Below, piece after piece: positions 1 to 6,779 of a DNA stretch of 19,425 nt (position 1 is its first letter; each line of letters opens with the position of its first letter). The notes under the pieces were generated by a model. The model worked only from the letters and a program-made list of their open reading frames with translations. It had not been told where the DNA came from and ran no database searches. The position numbers and the translations under genes were made by a program. Origin of the DNA: an uncultured Sphingomonadaceae bacterium (GTDB taxonomy: Bacteria > Pseudomonadota > Alphaproteobacteria > Sphingomonadales > Sphingomonadaceae); contig CAMLGC010000047.1 of assembly GCA_946479505.1 (NCBI GenBank), positions 1 to 19,425 of the forward strand, in the 5' to 3' direction.

Positions 1-495
<495 letters not shown>

Positions 496-536
496 TTGAC
501 TCCCAAATTTATAAGGGATTCTCAGCGAGTCGCTGA
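496..536 (+). promoter_or_regulatory. Candidate promoter with 15-bp dyad upstream of the methyltransferase
   Basis: A TTGACT -35-like hexamer lies at 496-501, directly after the thiC stop. At the proper 17-bp spacing the -10 position (519-524, TTCTCA) is poor, so the promoter itself is weakly supported. A perfect dyad, TCAGCGA-g-TCGCTGA, spans 522-536 and ends 34 bp before the ATG at 571. It overlaps the putative -10/start region, where an operator would sit. The nearby small HTH protein (1232-1510) is an obvious candidate ligand, by inference only. Confidence 0.4.
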
Positions 537-570
537 CCTGTTATGCCGGCTTACCTAGTAGGAGGTGCGC

Positions 571-1209
571 ATGCAGAACACGTCCCATGCCGTTATGTCG
601 CAACGCGTCGAGCCGAGCGACAGCCCTGACGACTTCCCAACACCGCCTTGGGCTACCCGCGCGCTGATAGAGCATATCATCGGGCCTGAGCGCGTGCATT
701 CATTGACTTGCCTTGAGCCGGCGTGCGGAGCCGGCCACATGGCGAAACCGCTCAAGGAGTATTTCGCCGACGTGAAATGCGCCGACGCATACGACTACGG
801 GTACGCTCCCATTCGCGATTTTCTCTCATACCCTTACGAGACAAATGCCGTCGATTGGGTGATCACAAATCCACCATTCAGACTAGCGGAGGAGTTCGTG
901 CAGCGTTCCTTGGACGTGGCACGGGAGGGCGTTGCTATGCTTGTCCGCACGGTTTTTCTAGAAAGTGTCGGTCGTTACAATCGGTTGTTTTCCAAAAACC
1001 CACCGTCAGTTTTTGCGCAATTCGTAGAGCGCGTCCCCATGATAAGAGGTCGATTGGACATTAAGGCTACAACAGCGACAGGCTATGCTTGGCTCGTGTG
1101 GGAGCACCGCGCTGGAATGCAATCGAAATTGGATTGGATTCCACCTTGTCGCCGAACTCTTGAAAAACCCGAGGATTATTCTAACATTCAATGTCGATTT
1201 GATTGGTGA
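571..1209 (+). CDS. Orphan adenine-type SAM-dependent DNA methyltransferase (phage/mobile type)
   Basis: The 212-residue product has the two hallmark motifs of Rossmann-fold adenine methyltransferases. These are a SAM-binding motif I, LEPACGAGHM, at about residues 48-57, and the catalytic motif IV, NPPF, at 100-103 (preceded by DWVIT). An N-terminal DFPTPPWATRALIE stretch is typical of small phage- and plasmid-borne N6-adenine methyltransferases. The start is ATG 571, because AGGAGG (560-565) lies 5 nt before it; the in-frame GTG at 565 overlaps that ribosome site. No restriction endonuclease gene is adjacent, so this is an orphan enzyme whose target is unknown. Base composition differs from the neighbours: 961-1020 has 27 G+C of 60, and codon use is mixed, both suggesting transfer. 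It lies 22 nt before the HTH gene and probably shares its transcript. An RNA or protein substrate is not excluded. Confidence 0.75.
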   Translation: MQNTSHAVMSQRVEPSDSPDDFPTPPWATRALIEHIIGPERVHSLTCLEPACGAGHMAKPLKEYFADVKCADAYDYGYAPIRDFLSYPYETNAVDWVITNPPFRLAEEFVQRSLDVAREGVAMLVRTVFLESVGRYNRLFSKNPPSVFAQFVERVPMIRGRLDIKATTATGYAWLVWEHRAGMQSKLDWIPPCRRTLEKPEDYSNIQCRFDW

Positions 1210-1231
1210 CGACCGAATAGGGAGATAGCCG

Positions 1232-1510
1232 ATGGCCAGAAATAAAATGACTAAGCCTGAAGTGCGGGATCGCATGCGGGAGCTTGCAGATGAGCACGGG
1301 ATAGAGGAACTTCGTTTCTTGGCCGATCAGCTTTATCGCGAGTATAATAATGGCCGAGCCCCGGTTAAAAGTCCCGAGGTTACCCCTGAAATTGCGGAAG
1401 AGATTCGTGAGTACGCGAAAGCGCATCCAGATGCGCATCAACAGGATATCGCGTCATTTTTTGGCGTAAACCATGGACGCGTTTCAGAAGTGCTCAACGG
1501 CTCGAGGTAG
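1232..1510 (+). CDS. Small helix-turn-helix DNA-binding protein
   Basis: This 92-residue protein has a charged, helical N-terminal half and a C-terminal helix-turn-helix at about residues 69-90. The reading QQDIASFFGVNHGRVSEVLNG matches the 'xxDIAxxFGVxxxxVSxxLNG' pattern of small phage- and transposon-type DNA-binding domains. The ATG at 1232 is preceded by AGGGAG at 1219-1224 with 7 nt spacing. It starts 22 nt after the methyltransferase stop, so the two are probably co-transcribed, and it shares the methyltransferase's AT-richer composition. A likely role is regulation of the cassette, possibly through the dyad at 522-536. That is inference from position: I do not recognise a named family, and no other domain is visible. 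Confidence 0.65.
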   Translation: MARNKMTKPEVRDRMRELADEHGIEELRFLADQLYREYNNGRAPVKSPEVTPEIAEEIREYAKAHPDAHQQDIASFFGVNHGRVSEVLNGSR

Positions 1511-1524
1511 TAATCTAGTTCGGA

Positions 1525-1581
1525 TTACGGTGACAGTACACTCAATTCCCTCACCGGGGTTACGGTGACAGTTTACCCAAT
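1525..1581 (+). repeat. Pair of 22-bp direct repeats (ttacggtgacagt...)
   Basis: Two direct copies lie at 1525-1546 and 1560-1581, 35 bp apart start to start. They share the first 13 bases (TTACGGTGACAGT) exactly and end in similar AC(T/C)CAAT. The sequence type is familiar to me as a remnant found near transposase genes in proteobacteria, but no transposase is present here. The pair marks the boundary between the methyltransferase/HTH cassette and the toxin-antitoxin array. Confidence 0.7.
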
Positions 1582-1595
1582 GCACCGAGCTCCTT

Positions 1596-1862
1596 TTACC
1601 GATACACCTCCCGCCGATGCGCCATGCGTACCACCAGGATCAGCACGCGCTCATCCTCGATCCGCGCCACCACCCGAGTGTCGCCGATGCGCCAGCGCCA
1701 GAAGCCGGCGTGTTCGCCCACCAGCGCGCCGCCGAGCGAGCGGGGATCGTCGAGCGGCGCGATCCGCTCTTCCAACGTCGTAATGATCCGCGCCGCGACG
1801 CGCCGGTCGAGCTTGCGCAATTCCTTCGCCGCCGGGGGCAGGAACTCAATCGTCCAGACCAA
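1596..1862 (-). CDS. RelE/ParE-superfamily toxin of a type II TA module
   Basis: The product is an 88-residue small basic protein with the typical RelE/ParE fold pattern. It has an N-terminal strand ([12 protein letters not shown]), a helical segment, a central [16 protein letters not shown] strand pair, and a C-terminal [10 protein letters not shown]. The Arg and Tyr residues of that tail are where RelE-like RNases and ParE toxins keep their conserved positions. The start is a TTG at 1862, because no ATG or GTG is available upstream in a sensible place. GAAGG lies about 6 nt before it, and the frame overlaps the antitoxin gene by 17 nt, implying translational coupling. The target (mRNA on the ribosome or DNA gyrase) cannot be decided from sequence alone. 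It is transcribed from the antitoxin promoter at 2085-2113. Confidence 0.85.
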   Translation of the reverse strand: MVWTIEFLPPAAKELRKLDRRVAARIITTLEERIAPLDDPRSLGGALVGEHAGFWRWRIGDTRVVARIEDERVLILVVRMAHRREVYR

Positions 1863-2064
1863 GCTCGGCCTTCAGCGTCGCCAGCGGAATCGCATCGCCA
1901 TCGCGGAAATCGCGCAGCCGCTCCTCGGCGAGGTAGAAATCCTCCAGATCGTCGAGATACGCCTCGATCGCCGCGCGGGCATAGAAGGTCTTGGTCCGCC
2001 CCGTCCGCGCGGCCAGCGCCTCCAGCCGCGCCTCGGTCTCGTCGCCCAGTCGAACAGCCAGCAT
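1846..2064 (-). CDS. Ribbon-helix-helix antitoxin (RelB/DUF6290-like)
   Basis: The 72-residue protein begins [18 protein letters not shown], a ribbon strand followed by the first helix of a RHH DNA-binding domain. The second helix follows in [17 protein letters not shown]. The C-terminal part ([20 protein letters not shown]) is the usual toxin-wrapping region. I place the start at ATG 2064 because AAGGAGG stands just upstream with suitable spacing, whereas the TTG at 2085 falls inside the -10 region. Antitoxin precedes toxin and overlaps it, the standard order. It should neutralise the toxin and, with it, repress its own promoter, most likely by binding the dyad at 2077-2092. Confidence 0.85.
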   Translation of the reverse strand: MLAVRLGDETEARLEALAARTGRTKTFYARAAIEAYLDDLEDFYLAEERLRDFRDGDAIPLATLKAELGLDD

Positions 2065-2076
2065 CACGGCCTCCTT

Positions 2077-2113
2077 GCTATACAAATATAGCGAATGGTC
2101 GCATTCGGCTCAA
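2077..2113 (-). promoter_or_regulatory. Promoter and operator of the RHH/RelE module
   Basis: Reading the minus strand, TTGAGC (2108-2113) and TATATT (2085-2090) are separated by exactly 17 bp. A perfect dyad GCTATA-N4-TATAGC (2077-2092) covers the -10 box, the classic position for RHH autorepression. The -35 box overlaps the stop codon of the preceding yoeB gene (2110-2112), so this module has its own promoter even though it follows yefM-yoeB on the same strand. Confidence 0.65.
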
Positions 2114-2376
2114 TAATGAAACCGGCAGCTCAGCACTTCCAGCGCCTGCGCCTCGCCCTTGCCGGTGACGCGGTACACCAGCCGATGTTCGCGATTGATC
2201 CGCCGCGACCACCAGCCCGCGAGAGTGCGCTTGAGCGGTTCGGGCTTGCCGGTGCCGGTAAAAGGCTGGCGCAGGCACTCGCCGATCAGCAGGTTGATCC
2301 GCGCGAGCAACGCCGGGTCGTCGGCCTGCCACGCCCTGTAATCGCGCCACGCTTCGGCCGTGAAGACGATCTTCAC
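2110..2376 (-). CDS. yoeB: YoeB-family mRNA interferase toxin (Txe/YoeB)
   Basis: YoeB toxins bind the ribosomal A site and cut mRNA. The 88-residue product aligns along its whole length with the E. coli protein as I recall it. It has an N-terminal KIVFTAEAWRDYRAWQ, then GKPEPLK with the catalytic-position Glu46, SRRINREHRLVYRV with Arg65, and the terminal CRFHY that supplies the His-Tyr pair. All known active-site residues are therefore present, and the toxin is presumably active. The start is a GTG at 2376 overlapping the yefM stop codon (GTGA), giving tight translational coupling. The E. coli protein is 84 residues, so the length is normal. Confidence 0.93.
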   Translation of the reverse strand: MKIVFTAEAWRDYRAWQADDPALLARINLLIGECLRQPFTGTGKPEPLKRTLAGWWSRRINREHRLVYRVTGKGEAQALEVLSCRFHY

Positions 2377-2627
2377 GGATGGATCAACTCATGCTCCTCG
2401 CCTTTGCCGGCGTCGAGTTGCGCGATCCCGTCCAGCAGATGCTTCGCGTTGGCGGGGGACGAGAGCAGGTAGAGCGTCTCCTCGATCGACGCCCATTCGC
2501 TTTCGGAGATCAGCACCGCGCCCTCGCCGCGCTGGCGGGTGATCGCGATCGGCGCGCGATCGGCGACCGCTTGATCGATCACCGACTTGAGGTTCTCCCG
2601 CGCTTCGGAATAGCTGATCGCCTTCAT
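2373..2627 (-). CDS. yefM: YefM-family antitoxin (Phd/YefM fold)
   Basis: The 84-residue antitoxin shows the Phd/YefM signature: MKAISYSEARENLKSVID, then PIAITRQRGEGAVLIS, then the toxin-binding segment SIEETLYLLSSPANAKHLL. It pairs with the downstream yoeB, whose GTG start overlaps its stop. No Shine-Dalgarno is visible before ATG 2627, and the candidate -10 box ends only 6 nt upstream, so the message is probably leaderless. Together with YoeB it should repress its own promoter through the dyads at 2639-2654 and 2677-2692. Confidence 0.93.
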   Translation of the reverse strand: MKAISYSEARENLKSVIDQAVADRAPIAITRQRGEGAVLISESEWASIEETLYLLSSPANAKHLLDGIAQLDAGKGEEHELIHP

Positions 2628-2633
2628 GCGTGG

Positions 2634-2692
2634 GATATGGACAAGAGATTGTCCAATGTCAATGAACCTACGGCGCGGACAAACTCCTGTCC
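2634..2692 (-). promoter_or_regulatory. yefM-yoeB promoter with operator dyads
   Basis: On the minus strand a perfect -35 TTGACA (2657-2662) is followed after 17 bp by CATATC (2634-2639). The spacer is almost filled by the perfect dyad GGACAA-N4-TTGTCC (2639-2654). A second, weaker dyad of the same half-site, GGACA-N6-TGTCC, lies upstream at 2677-2692, with centres 38 bp apart. The expected start of transcription falls on or next to the yefM ATG. Confidence 0.6.
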
Positions 2693-2723
2693 TACAAGTT
2701 CCTTTTATGTTCTATCTTGCGCG

Positions 2724-2950
2724 ATGGAACAGCACCGCACCCCCACCGCGCCTACTCCTTCGGCCTCCGCCGCCACGCCCCGCGCGCGCATTGGACGCCG
2801 GCCAAGCAGCGCATCTTCCTCGCAGCCTTGCTCGATACCGACAGCGTCGCGGGCGCGGCGCGCGCCGCCGACGCAGGCTATGTGCGGCCCGGCGCATCGC
2901 CGCCCGACCGGTGCGTTCGTGCCGCGCAACCGTCGCCCGTCAGGCGCGCC
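2724..2950 (+). pseudogene. Frameshifted remnant of a small HTH/terminase-small-subunit-like gene
   Basis: No single frame gives a convincing protein, but two frames together do. One frame reads RRHAPRAHWTPAKQRIFLAA and then LLDTDSVAGAARAADAG (about 2768-2879), a pattern I associate with small sphingomonad proteins that start 'WTPxRQRxFLxAL'. The expected continuation, AHRxRPxGAFVxxW, appears in the other frame as AHRRPTGAFVPRN from about 2880. The ATG at 2724 is in this second frame, so at least two frameshifts are needed. The 3' end is unclear; GC-rich low-complexity sequence continues to ruvC without a recognisable gene. The family assignment is from memory of the motif and is tentative. 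Confidence 0.45.
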
Positions 2951-3094
2951 CGTGTCGCGCCGGCGCCGCGCTTCTGCCGCTTCCGTGACGCGTCGCGTTG
3001 CAGAGGCGTCGCGTCACAGGCGCAATTCCCGGCAAACCCCGCGGAGCCGTCAACATCGTCAACTTTGCTCGATCCGCGGCGGGGCGCGCCGCCC

Positions 3095-3583
3095 TCAGCC
3101 GATCCCCGCGCGTCGGCTCGCGAGGTGATGCGCGTGGCAGATCGCGACCGCGAGCGCGTCGGCGGCGTCGGGGCCGTCGATCTTCGCGCCGGGGAGCAGC
3201 CGCGCGACCATCGCGTGGACCTGGGCCTTTTCCGCGCCGCCGGTGCCGACCACCGCCTTCTTGACGAGCCGCGCGGCATATTCGCCCACGTCGAGACCGC
3301 TGCGCGCCGCCGCGCACAGCACGACGCCGCGCGCCTGGCCGAGCTTCAGGGTCGATTGCGGGTTGGCGTTGACGAACACCTCCTCGACCGCGGCTGTATC
3401 GGGCGCGTGGTCGACGATCAGCGCCGCGAGCATCGCGTCGAGATGCGCCAGCCGCCGCGCGAGCGGGGCGGCGCTGTCGGTCTTCAGCCGGCCATTGGCG
3501 AGGTGCGAGAGCCGGTTGCCCTCGGCGCGGATCAGCCCCCAGCCGGTGGTGCCCAGCCCGGGATCGAGGCCGAGGATCAGCAT
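3095..3583 (-). CDS. ruvC: Crossover junction endodeoxyribonuclease RuvC
   Basis: RuvC is the dimeric Holliday-junction resolvase that acts with RuvAB in recombinational repair. The 162-residue product starts [16 protein letters not shown] and carries the four acidic catalytic residues in their usual places: Asp7, Glu67 (VEEVF), Asp139 and Asp142 ([14 protein letters not shown]). It is slightly shorter than the 173-residue E. coli enzyme. I chose ATG 3583 because the frame upstream to 3916 is only read-through of repeat and antisense yebC sequence. No strong ribosome site is seen. yebC lies upstream on the same strand, a common association. ruvA and ruvB, which often follow ruvC, are absent: the next sequence is the pseudogene and TA region, suggesting that an insertion or rearrangement separated them. 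Confidence 0.95.
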   Translation of the reverse strand: MLILGLDPGLGTTGWGLIRAEGNRLSHLANGRLKTDSAAPLARRLAHLDAMLAALIVDHAPDTAAVEEVFVNANPQSTLKLGQARGVVLCAAARSGLDVGEYAARLVKKAVVGTGGAEKAQVHAMVARLLPGAKIDGPDAADALAVAICHAHHLASRRAGIG

Positions 3584-3670
3584 GAAGACCGGCGAGGGCG
3601 TGCAAGCGCGACGGGTCTTTTGTTCATGCGGAGGCGCGGAGGCGCGCGAAAAGGCCGTGATGCCTCTTCT

Positions 3671-3763
3671 CCCCTCCCGTTTACGGGAGGGGCCGGGGGA
3701 GGGCTTGTAGTGGCGCCGCGCTCGTACATGCCCTCCCCTAACCCCTCCCGCGAGCGGGAGGGG
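3671..3763. repeat. Inverted pair of REP-like GC-rich hairpins (BIME-like)
   Basis: Two nearly identical 22-nt hairpins lie between ruvC and yebC. These are CCCCTCCCG-ttta-CGGGAGGGG (3671-3692) and CCCCTCCCG-cgag-CGGGAGGGG (3742-3763). Flanks of the first, GGGGGAGGGCTTGTAG, match the reverse complement of the flank of the second, GGGGAGGGCATGTACG. The two units are therefore opposed copies of one asymmetric element of about 40 nt, arranged like a bacterial interspersed mosaic element. The pair starts 6 nt beyond the yebC stop and could protect or terminate the yebC transcript. Confidence 0.85.
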
Positions 3764-3768
3764 AATTA

Positions 3769-4512
3769 TCACCCCAGTTTCTCCATCACCGCGTCGGAGA
3801 CCTCGTAATTGCCCCACACGGTCTGGACATCGTCGTCGTCGTCGAGCGTGTCGATCAGCTTGAACAAGGTCGCCGCGTCGTCCTCGCCGACCTCGACGGT
3901 GGTTTGCGGCCGCCACGCGAGCTTGACGCTCTCGGGCTCGCCGAGCGCCTTTTCGAGCGCAGTCGCGACCTCGTGGAGCGATTCCTGCGCGGTCCAGATC
4001 TCATGACCGTCGTCGCTCGAGCCCACGTCCTCGGCGCCCGCTTCGAGCGCCGCCTCGAACACCTTGTCGGCGCTGCCGGCACCTCCGGGATAGGTGATGA
4101 GGCCCATCCGGTCGAAGCCGTGGCTGACCGATCCCGACGCGCCCAGATTGCCGCCGTTCTTGGAAACCGCGGTGCGCACGTTGGTGGCGGTGCGGTTGCG
4201 GTTGTCGGTCAACGCCTCGATGATGAGGCTGACGCCGCCGGGGCCGAAGCCTTCGTAGCGGATTTCCTCATAGCTTTCGGTATCGCCGACGCTCGCCTTG
4301 TCGATCGCGCGCTGGATGTTGTCCTTGGGCATCGACTGCGCCTTGGCGGCGCCCACCGCCGCGCGCAGCCGCGGGTTCATGTCCGGATCGGGGGTGCCCA
4401 TCTTCGCCGCGACGGTGATCTCGCGGCTGAGCTTGGAAAAGAGCGACGAGCGCTTCTTATCCTGCGCGCCCTTGCGGTGCATGATGTTCTTGAACTTGGA
4501 ATGGCCTGCCAT
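3769..4512 (-). CDS. yebC: YebC/PmpR family protein
   Basis: The 247-residue protein opens with the invariant [21 protein letters not shown] and shows the family blocks [41 protein letters not shown] and [11 protein letters not shown]. The family was long annotated as transcriptional regulators. More recent work links members (and mitochondrial TACO1) to relieving ribosome stalling at proline-rich stretches; which applies here is not visible. Length is normal, and the tail is acidic (a run of five Asp before VQTVW). A GAGG motif sits about 7 nt before ATG 4512. ruvC follows on the same strand after a 185-nt gap filled by hairpin repeats, so the two may be transcribed together or separated by those hairpins. 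Confidence 0.95.
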   Translation of the reverse strand: MAGHSKFKNIMHRKGAQDKKRSSLFSKLSREITVAAKMGTPDPDMNPRLRAAVGAAKAQSMPKDNIQRAIDKASVGDTESYEEIRYEGFGPGGVSLIIEALTDNRNRTATNVRTAVSKNGGNLGASGSVSHGFDRMGLITYPGGAGSADKVFEAALEAGAEDVGSSDDGHEIWTAQESLHEVATALEKALGEPESVKLAWRPQTTVEVGEDDAATLFKLIDTLDDDDDVQTVWGNYEVSDAVMEKLG

Positions 4513-4554
4513 CCGGGGTCCTCTGAATTAGGTGTTCGCCAGGACGAACGGGCC

Positions 4555-4794
4555 TTACGCCAGCCCGAGCGCCGCCTTGTAGGTCTCGAGCAACGCTTCG
4601 GCCTCGTCGCGATGGTGCTTTTCCATCCGCCGCAGCCGAACGATCGCGCGCATCGTCTTGGTGTCGTAGCCGGTCGATTTGGCCTCGGCATAGACGTCCT
4701 TGATGTCGTCGGCGATGCCCTTCTTCTCCTCTTCCAGACGCTCGATGCGCTCGATGAAGAGGCGTAGCTGTTCGGCGGCGATCACGTCGCTCAT
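4555..4794 (-). CDS. gapR: GapR-like nucleoid-associated protein (DUF2312)
   Basis: The 79-residue product ([25 protein letters not shown], then [22 protein letters not shown]) is a clear DUF2312 protein. In Caulobacter the family founder GapR forms a coiled-coil tetramer that clamps overtwisted DNA ahead of polymerases and stimulates topoisomerases. The long N-terminal coiled coil and the basic [13 protein letters not shown] region are visible here. The start is ATG 4794, since AGGAG is 8 nt upstream; an in-frame ATG further upstream (4854) has no such site. It lies upstream of yebC on the same strand with a 42-nt gap, so co-transcription is likely. The symbol is given by family; its essentiality in this organism is not known. 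Confidence 0.88.
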   Translation of the reverse strand: MSDVIAAEQLRLFIERIERLEEEKKGIADDIKDVYAEAKSTGYDTKTMRAIVRLRRMEKHHRDEAEALLETYKAALGLA

Positions 4795-4863
4795 AGATTG
4801 GGCTCCTGCTTGGAATGTCGCAGGGCGTTTAGGAGCCGCATCCGATTCCCGCAACGGGGCGCA

Positions 4864-5247
4864 TCAACGGTTGGGCTCGATCATTGCGGGCGGATCGCTC
4901 GCCGGGAAGCTCGCCGCGAGCGCGTCGTCGAGATCGGCCTCGACCCGGTTGCGCGCGACGCTTTGCTGCATCCGGGCGAGCTGCTCGGGCGTTGCCTCCT
5001 TGTGATGCAGCATCTTCCACTGCGAATAGGGCATGCCATAGACCAGTTCGCGCGCGTGGTTCGAATCGAGCGGGGCTGCCGCCGTCCGGCTCGCCTCCTG
5101 GACCCAGTCGGCGAGGCAGTTGCGGCAGAAGCCCGCAAGCCCCATCAGATCGACGTTCTGCGCGTCGCCGCGCTGCCTGAGGTGTCGCACCAGCCGACGG
5201 AAGGCGGCGGCCGCGACTGCATCGTCGAGTTCATCGAGCGTCGGCAT
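4864..5247 (-). CDS. DUF1244 protein with C-terminal FPASDPPA tail
   Basis: Residues 1-90 match the DUF1244 family: FRRLVRHLRQR, DLMGLAGFCRNCLADW with Cys41 and Cys44, and ELVYGMPYSQWKMLHHKEATPEQ. The two cysteines could bind a metal, but the biochemical function of the family is unknown to me. The last 20 or so residues carry LDDALAASFPASDPPA, a short motif that occurs on its own or as a tail in many sphingomonad and rhizobial small proteins. This gene therefore appears to be a fusion of the domain and that tail. The ATG at 5247 has GGAGGA about 7 nt upstream. It is divergent from pyk across a 74-nt gap and followed on the same strand by gapR after 69 nt. Confidence 0.85.
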   Translation of the reverse strand: MPTLDELDDAVAAAAFRRLVRHLRQRGDAQNVDLMGLAGFCRNCLADWVQEASRTAAAPLDSNHARELVYGMPYSQWKMLHHKEATPEQLARMQQSVARNRVEADLDDALAASFPASDPPAMIEPNR

Positions 5248-5321
5248 GTTTCTGTCCTCCGGCGGTTGATTGCCGCGAGATAGGGATTAGGGACAGGCGC
5301 GCACAACCCAGGACGATCGAG

Positions 5322-6779
5322 ATGACCAAGGCCTCCAGCCCCCGCACGCGCAAGGTCCGCGTGCTCGCGACGCTCGGCCCCGCGAGCAACACGCCCGAGA
5401 TGATCGAGAAGCTGGTGATCGCGGGTGCGGATGCGTTCCGCGTCAACATGAGCCACGGCGACCAGCAGTCGAAGATCGCGATCATCGAGGCGATCCGCGG
5501 GCTCGAAAAGAAGCTCGGCCGGCCGATGACGATACTCGCCGATCTCCAGGGCCCCAAGCTGCGCGTCGGGCGGTTCGAGGGCGGGCGCACGATGCTCGCA
5601 ACGGGCGCGACCTTCGTGCTCGACCGCGATTCGACGCCGGGCGACGCGACCCGCGTAGAGCTGCCGCACCGCGAGATTTTCGAGGCGATCGAGCCCGGCG
5701 CACGGCTGCTGCTCGACGACGGCAAGCTCGTGCTGCGCGTGACCGAGCACGAGGCGGACCGCATCGTGACGCGCGTCGAGGTCGGCGGGGCGCTGTCGAA
5801 CAACAAGGGCCTCAACGTTCCCGACGTGGTCGTGCCGATGACCGCGCTCACCGACAAGGACCGCAGCGACCTCGCCTTCGCGATCGACCAGGGGGTCGAC
5901 TGGATCGCGCTGTCGTTCGTCCAGCGGCCCGAGGATCTCGCCGAGGCGCGGCGGCTGATCCAGGGCAAGGCGGCGCTGCTCGCCAAGATCGAAAAGCCTT
6001 CGGCGATCGAGCGGCTCGAGGAAATTGTCGAGATGTGCGACGGGGTGATGGTCGCGCGCGGCGATCTCGGCGTCGAGCTCCCGCCGCAGGCGGTGCCGCC
6101 GCTCCAGAAGCGTATCGTCGAGGTGTCGCGGCGGCTCGGCCGGCCGGTCGTGGTGGCGACCCAGATGCTCGAATCGATGATCACCGCGCCGACCCCGACG
6201 CGCGCCGAAGTCTCCGACGTCGCGACCGCGGTCTATGACGGCGCGGACGCGATCATGCTCTCGGCCGAAAGCGCGGCGGGCGACTGGCCGGTCGAATCGG
6301 TGGCGATGATGAACTCGATCGCCGACGCGGTCGAGCGCGACCCGATGCACGGCGATCGCGTCCACTTCACCGTCACCAAGCCCGATCCCACCACCGCCGA
6401 TGCGCTCTCCGAAGCCGCCAAGAACATCGCCGCGACGGTCTCGGCGGCGGCGATCATCTGCTTCACCAGCTCGGGCTCGACCGCGCGGCGCGTCGGACGC
6501 GAGCGGCCGTCGGTGCCGATCCTGATGCTCACCCCGAGCATGGAGACCGCGCGGCGCGCCGGGCTGCTCTGGGGCACCTATGCGGTTCATACGCGCGACG
6601 TCGATTCGTTCGAGGAGATGGTCGCCAAGGCCAAGCGGATGGCGCTCAGGCACCACATCGCCAAGGCGGGCGACCGCGTGATCGTGATCGCGGGCGTCCC
6701 CTTCCGCACGCCGGGCTCGACCAACGTGCTCCACGTCGTGCGCATCCTGGGCGACGAGCTGAAGGGCTACGGGAACTAA
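5322..6779 (+). CDS. pyk: Pyruvate kinase
   Basis: The enzyme transfers phosphate from phosphoenolpyruvate to ADP, the last step of glycolysis (Entner-Doudoroff lower half in this group). The 485-residue protein has all landmarks. They include RVNMSHG near the N terminus, ADLQGPKLRVG, the B-domain, IALSFVQRPEDL, and the catalytic AKIEKPSAIERL. The metal and active-site block VMVARGDLGVELP and the signature ATQMLESMITAPTPTRAEVSD...GADAIMLSAESAAGDWP follow, and the C-terminal allosteric domain ends the protein. Length is typical for the bacterial enzyme. The ATG at 5322 has only a weak AGGA upstream. Its TAA stop (6777-6779) overlaps the stop codon of the convergent HAD gene. Confidence 0.97.
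   Translation: MTKASSPRTRKVRVLATLGPASNTPEMIEKLVIAGADAFRVNMSHGDQQSKIAIIEAIRGLEKKLGRPMTILADLQGPKLRVGRFEGGRTMLATGATFVLDRDSTPGDATRVELPHREIFEAIEPGARLLLDDGKLVLRVTEHEADRIVTRVEVGGALSNNKGLNVPDVVVPMTALTDKDRSDLAFAIDQGVDWIALSFVQRPEDLAEARRLIQGKAALLAKIEKPSAIERLEEIVEMCDGVMVARGDLGVELPPQAVPPLQKRIVEVSRRLGRPVVVATQMLESMITAPTPTRAEVSDVATAVYDGADAIMLSAESAAGDWPVESVAMMNSIADAVERDPMHGDRVHFTVTKPDPTTADALSEAAKNIAATVSAAAIICFTSSGSTARRVGRERPSVPILMLTPSMETARRAGLLWGTYAVHTRDVDSFEEMVAKAKRMALRHHIAKAGDRVIVIAGVPFRTPGSTNVLHVVRILGDELKGYGN

Noticed and set aside
571..1510. Complete restriction-modification system
   Set aside because: A methyltransferase and an HTH protein are present, but no endonuclease gene is visible on either strand nearby.
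3671..3763. CRISPR-like array suggested by repeated hairpins
   Set aside because: Only two units exist, in opposite orientation, with no regular spacers and no cas genes.
2717..3808. Long plus-strand open frame of 363 codons over the ruvC locus
   Set aside because: It runs antisense through ruvC and is rich in Arg, Ala and Asp with no family pattern. It is a high-GC shadow; only its first part overlaps the pseudogene remnant.
3584..3916. N-terminal extension of RuvC
   Set aside because: The extension would be encoded by repeat DNA and by the 3' end of yebC. RuvC normally starts at MLILGLDPG.
5145..6734. 529-codon minus-strand frame opposite pyruvate kinase
   Set aside because: The Arg/Asp/His-rich composition is that of the complement of a high-GC gene. 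The plus strand encodes a complete pyruvate kinase.
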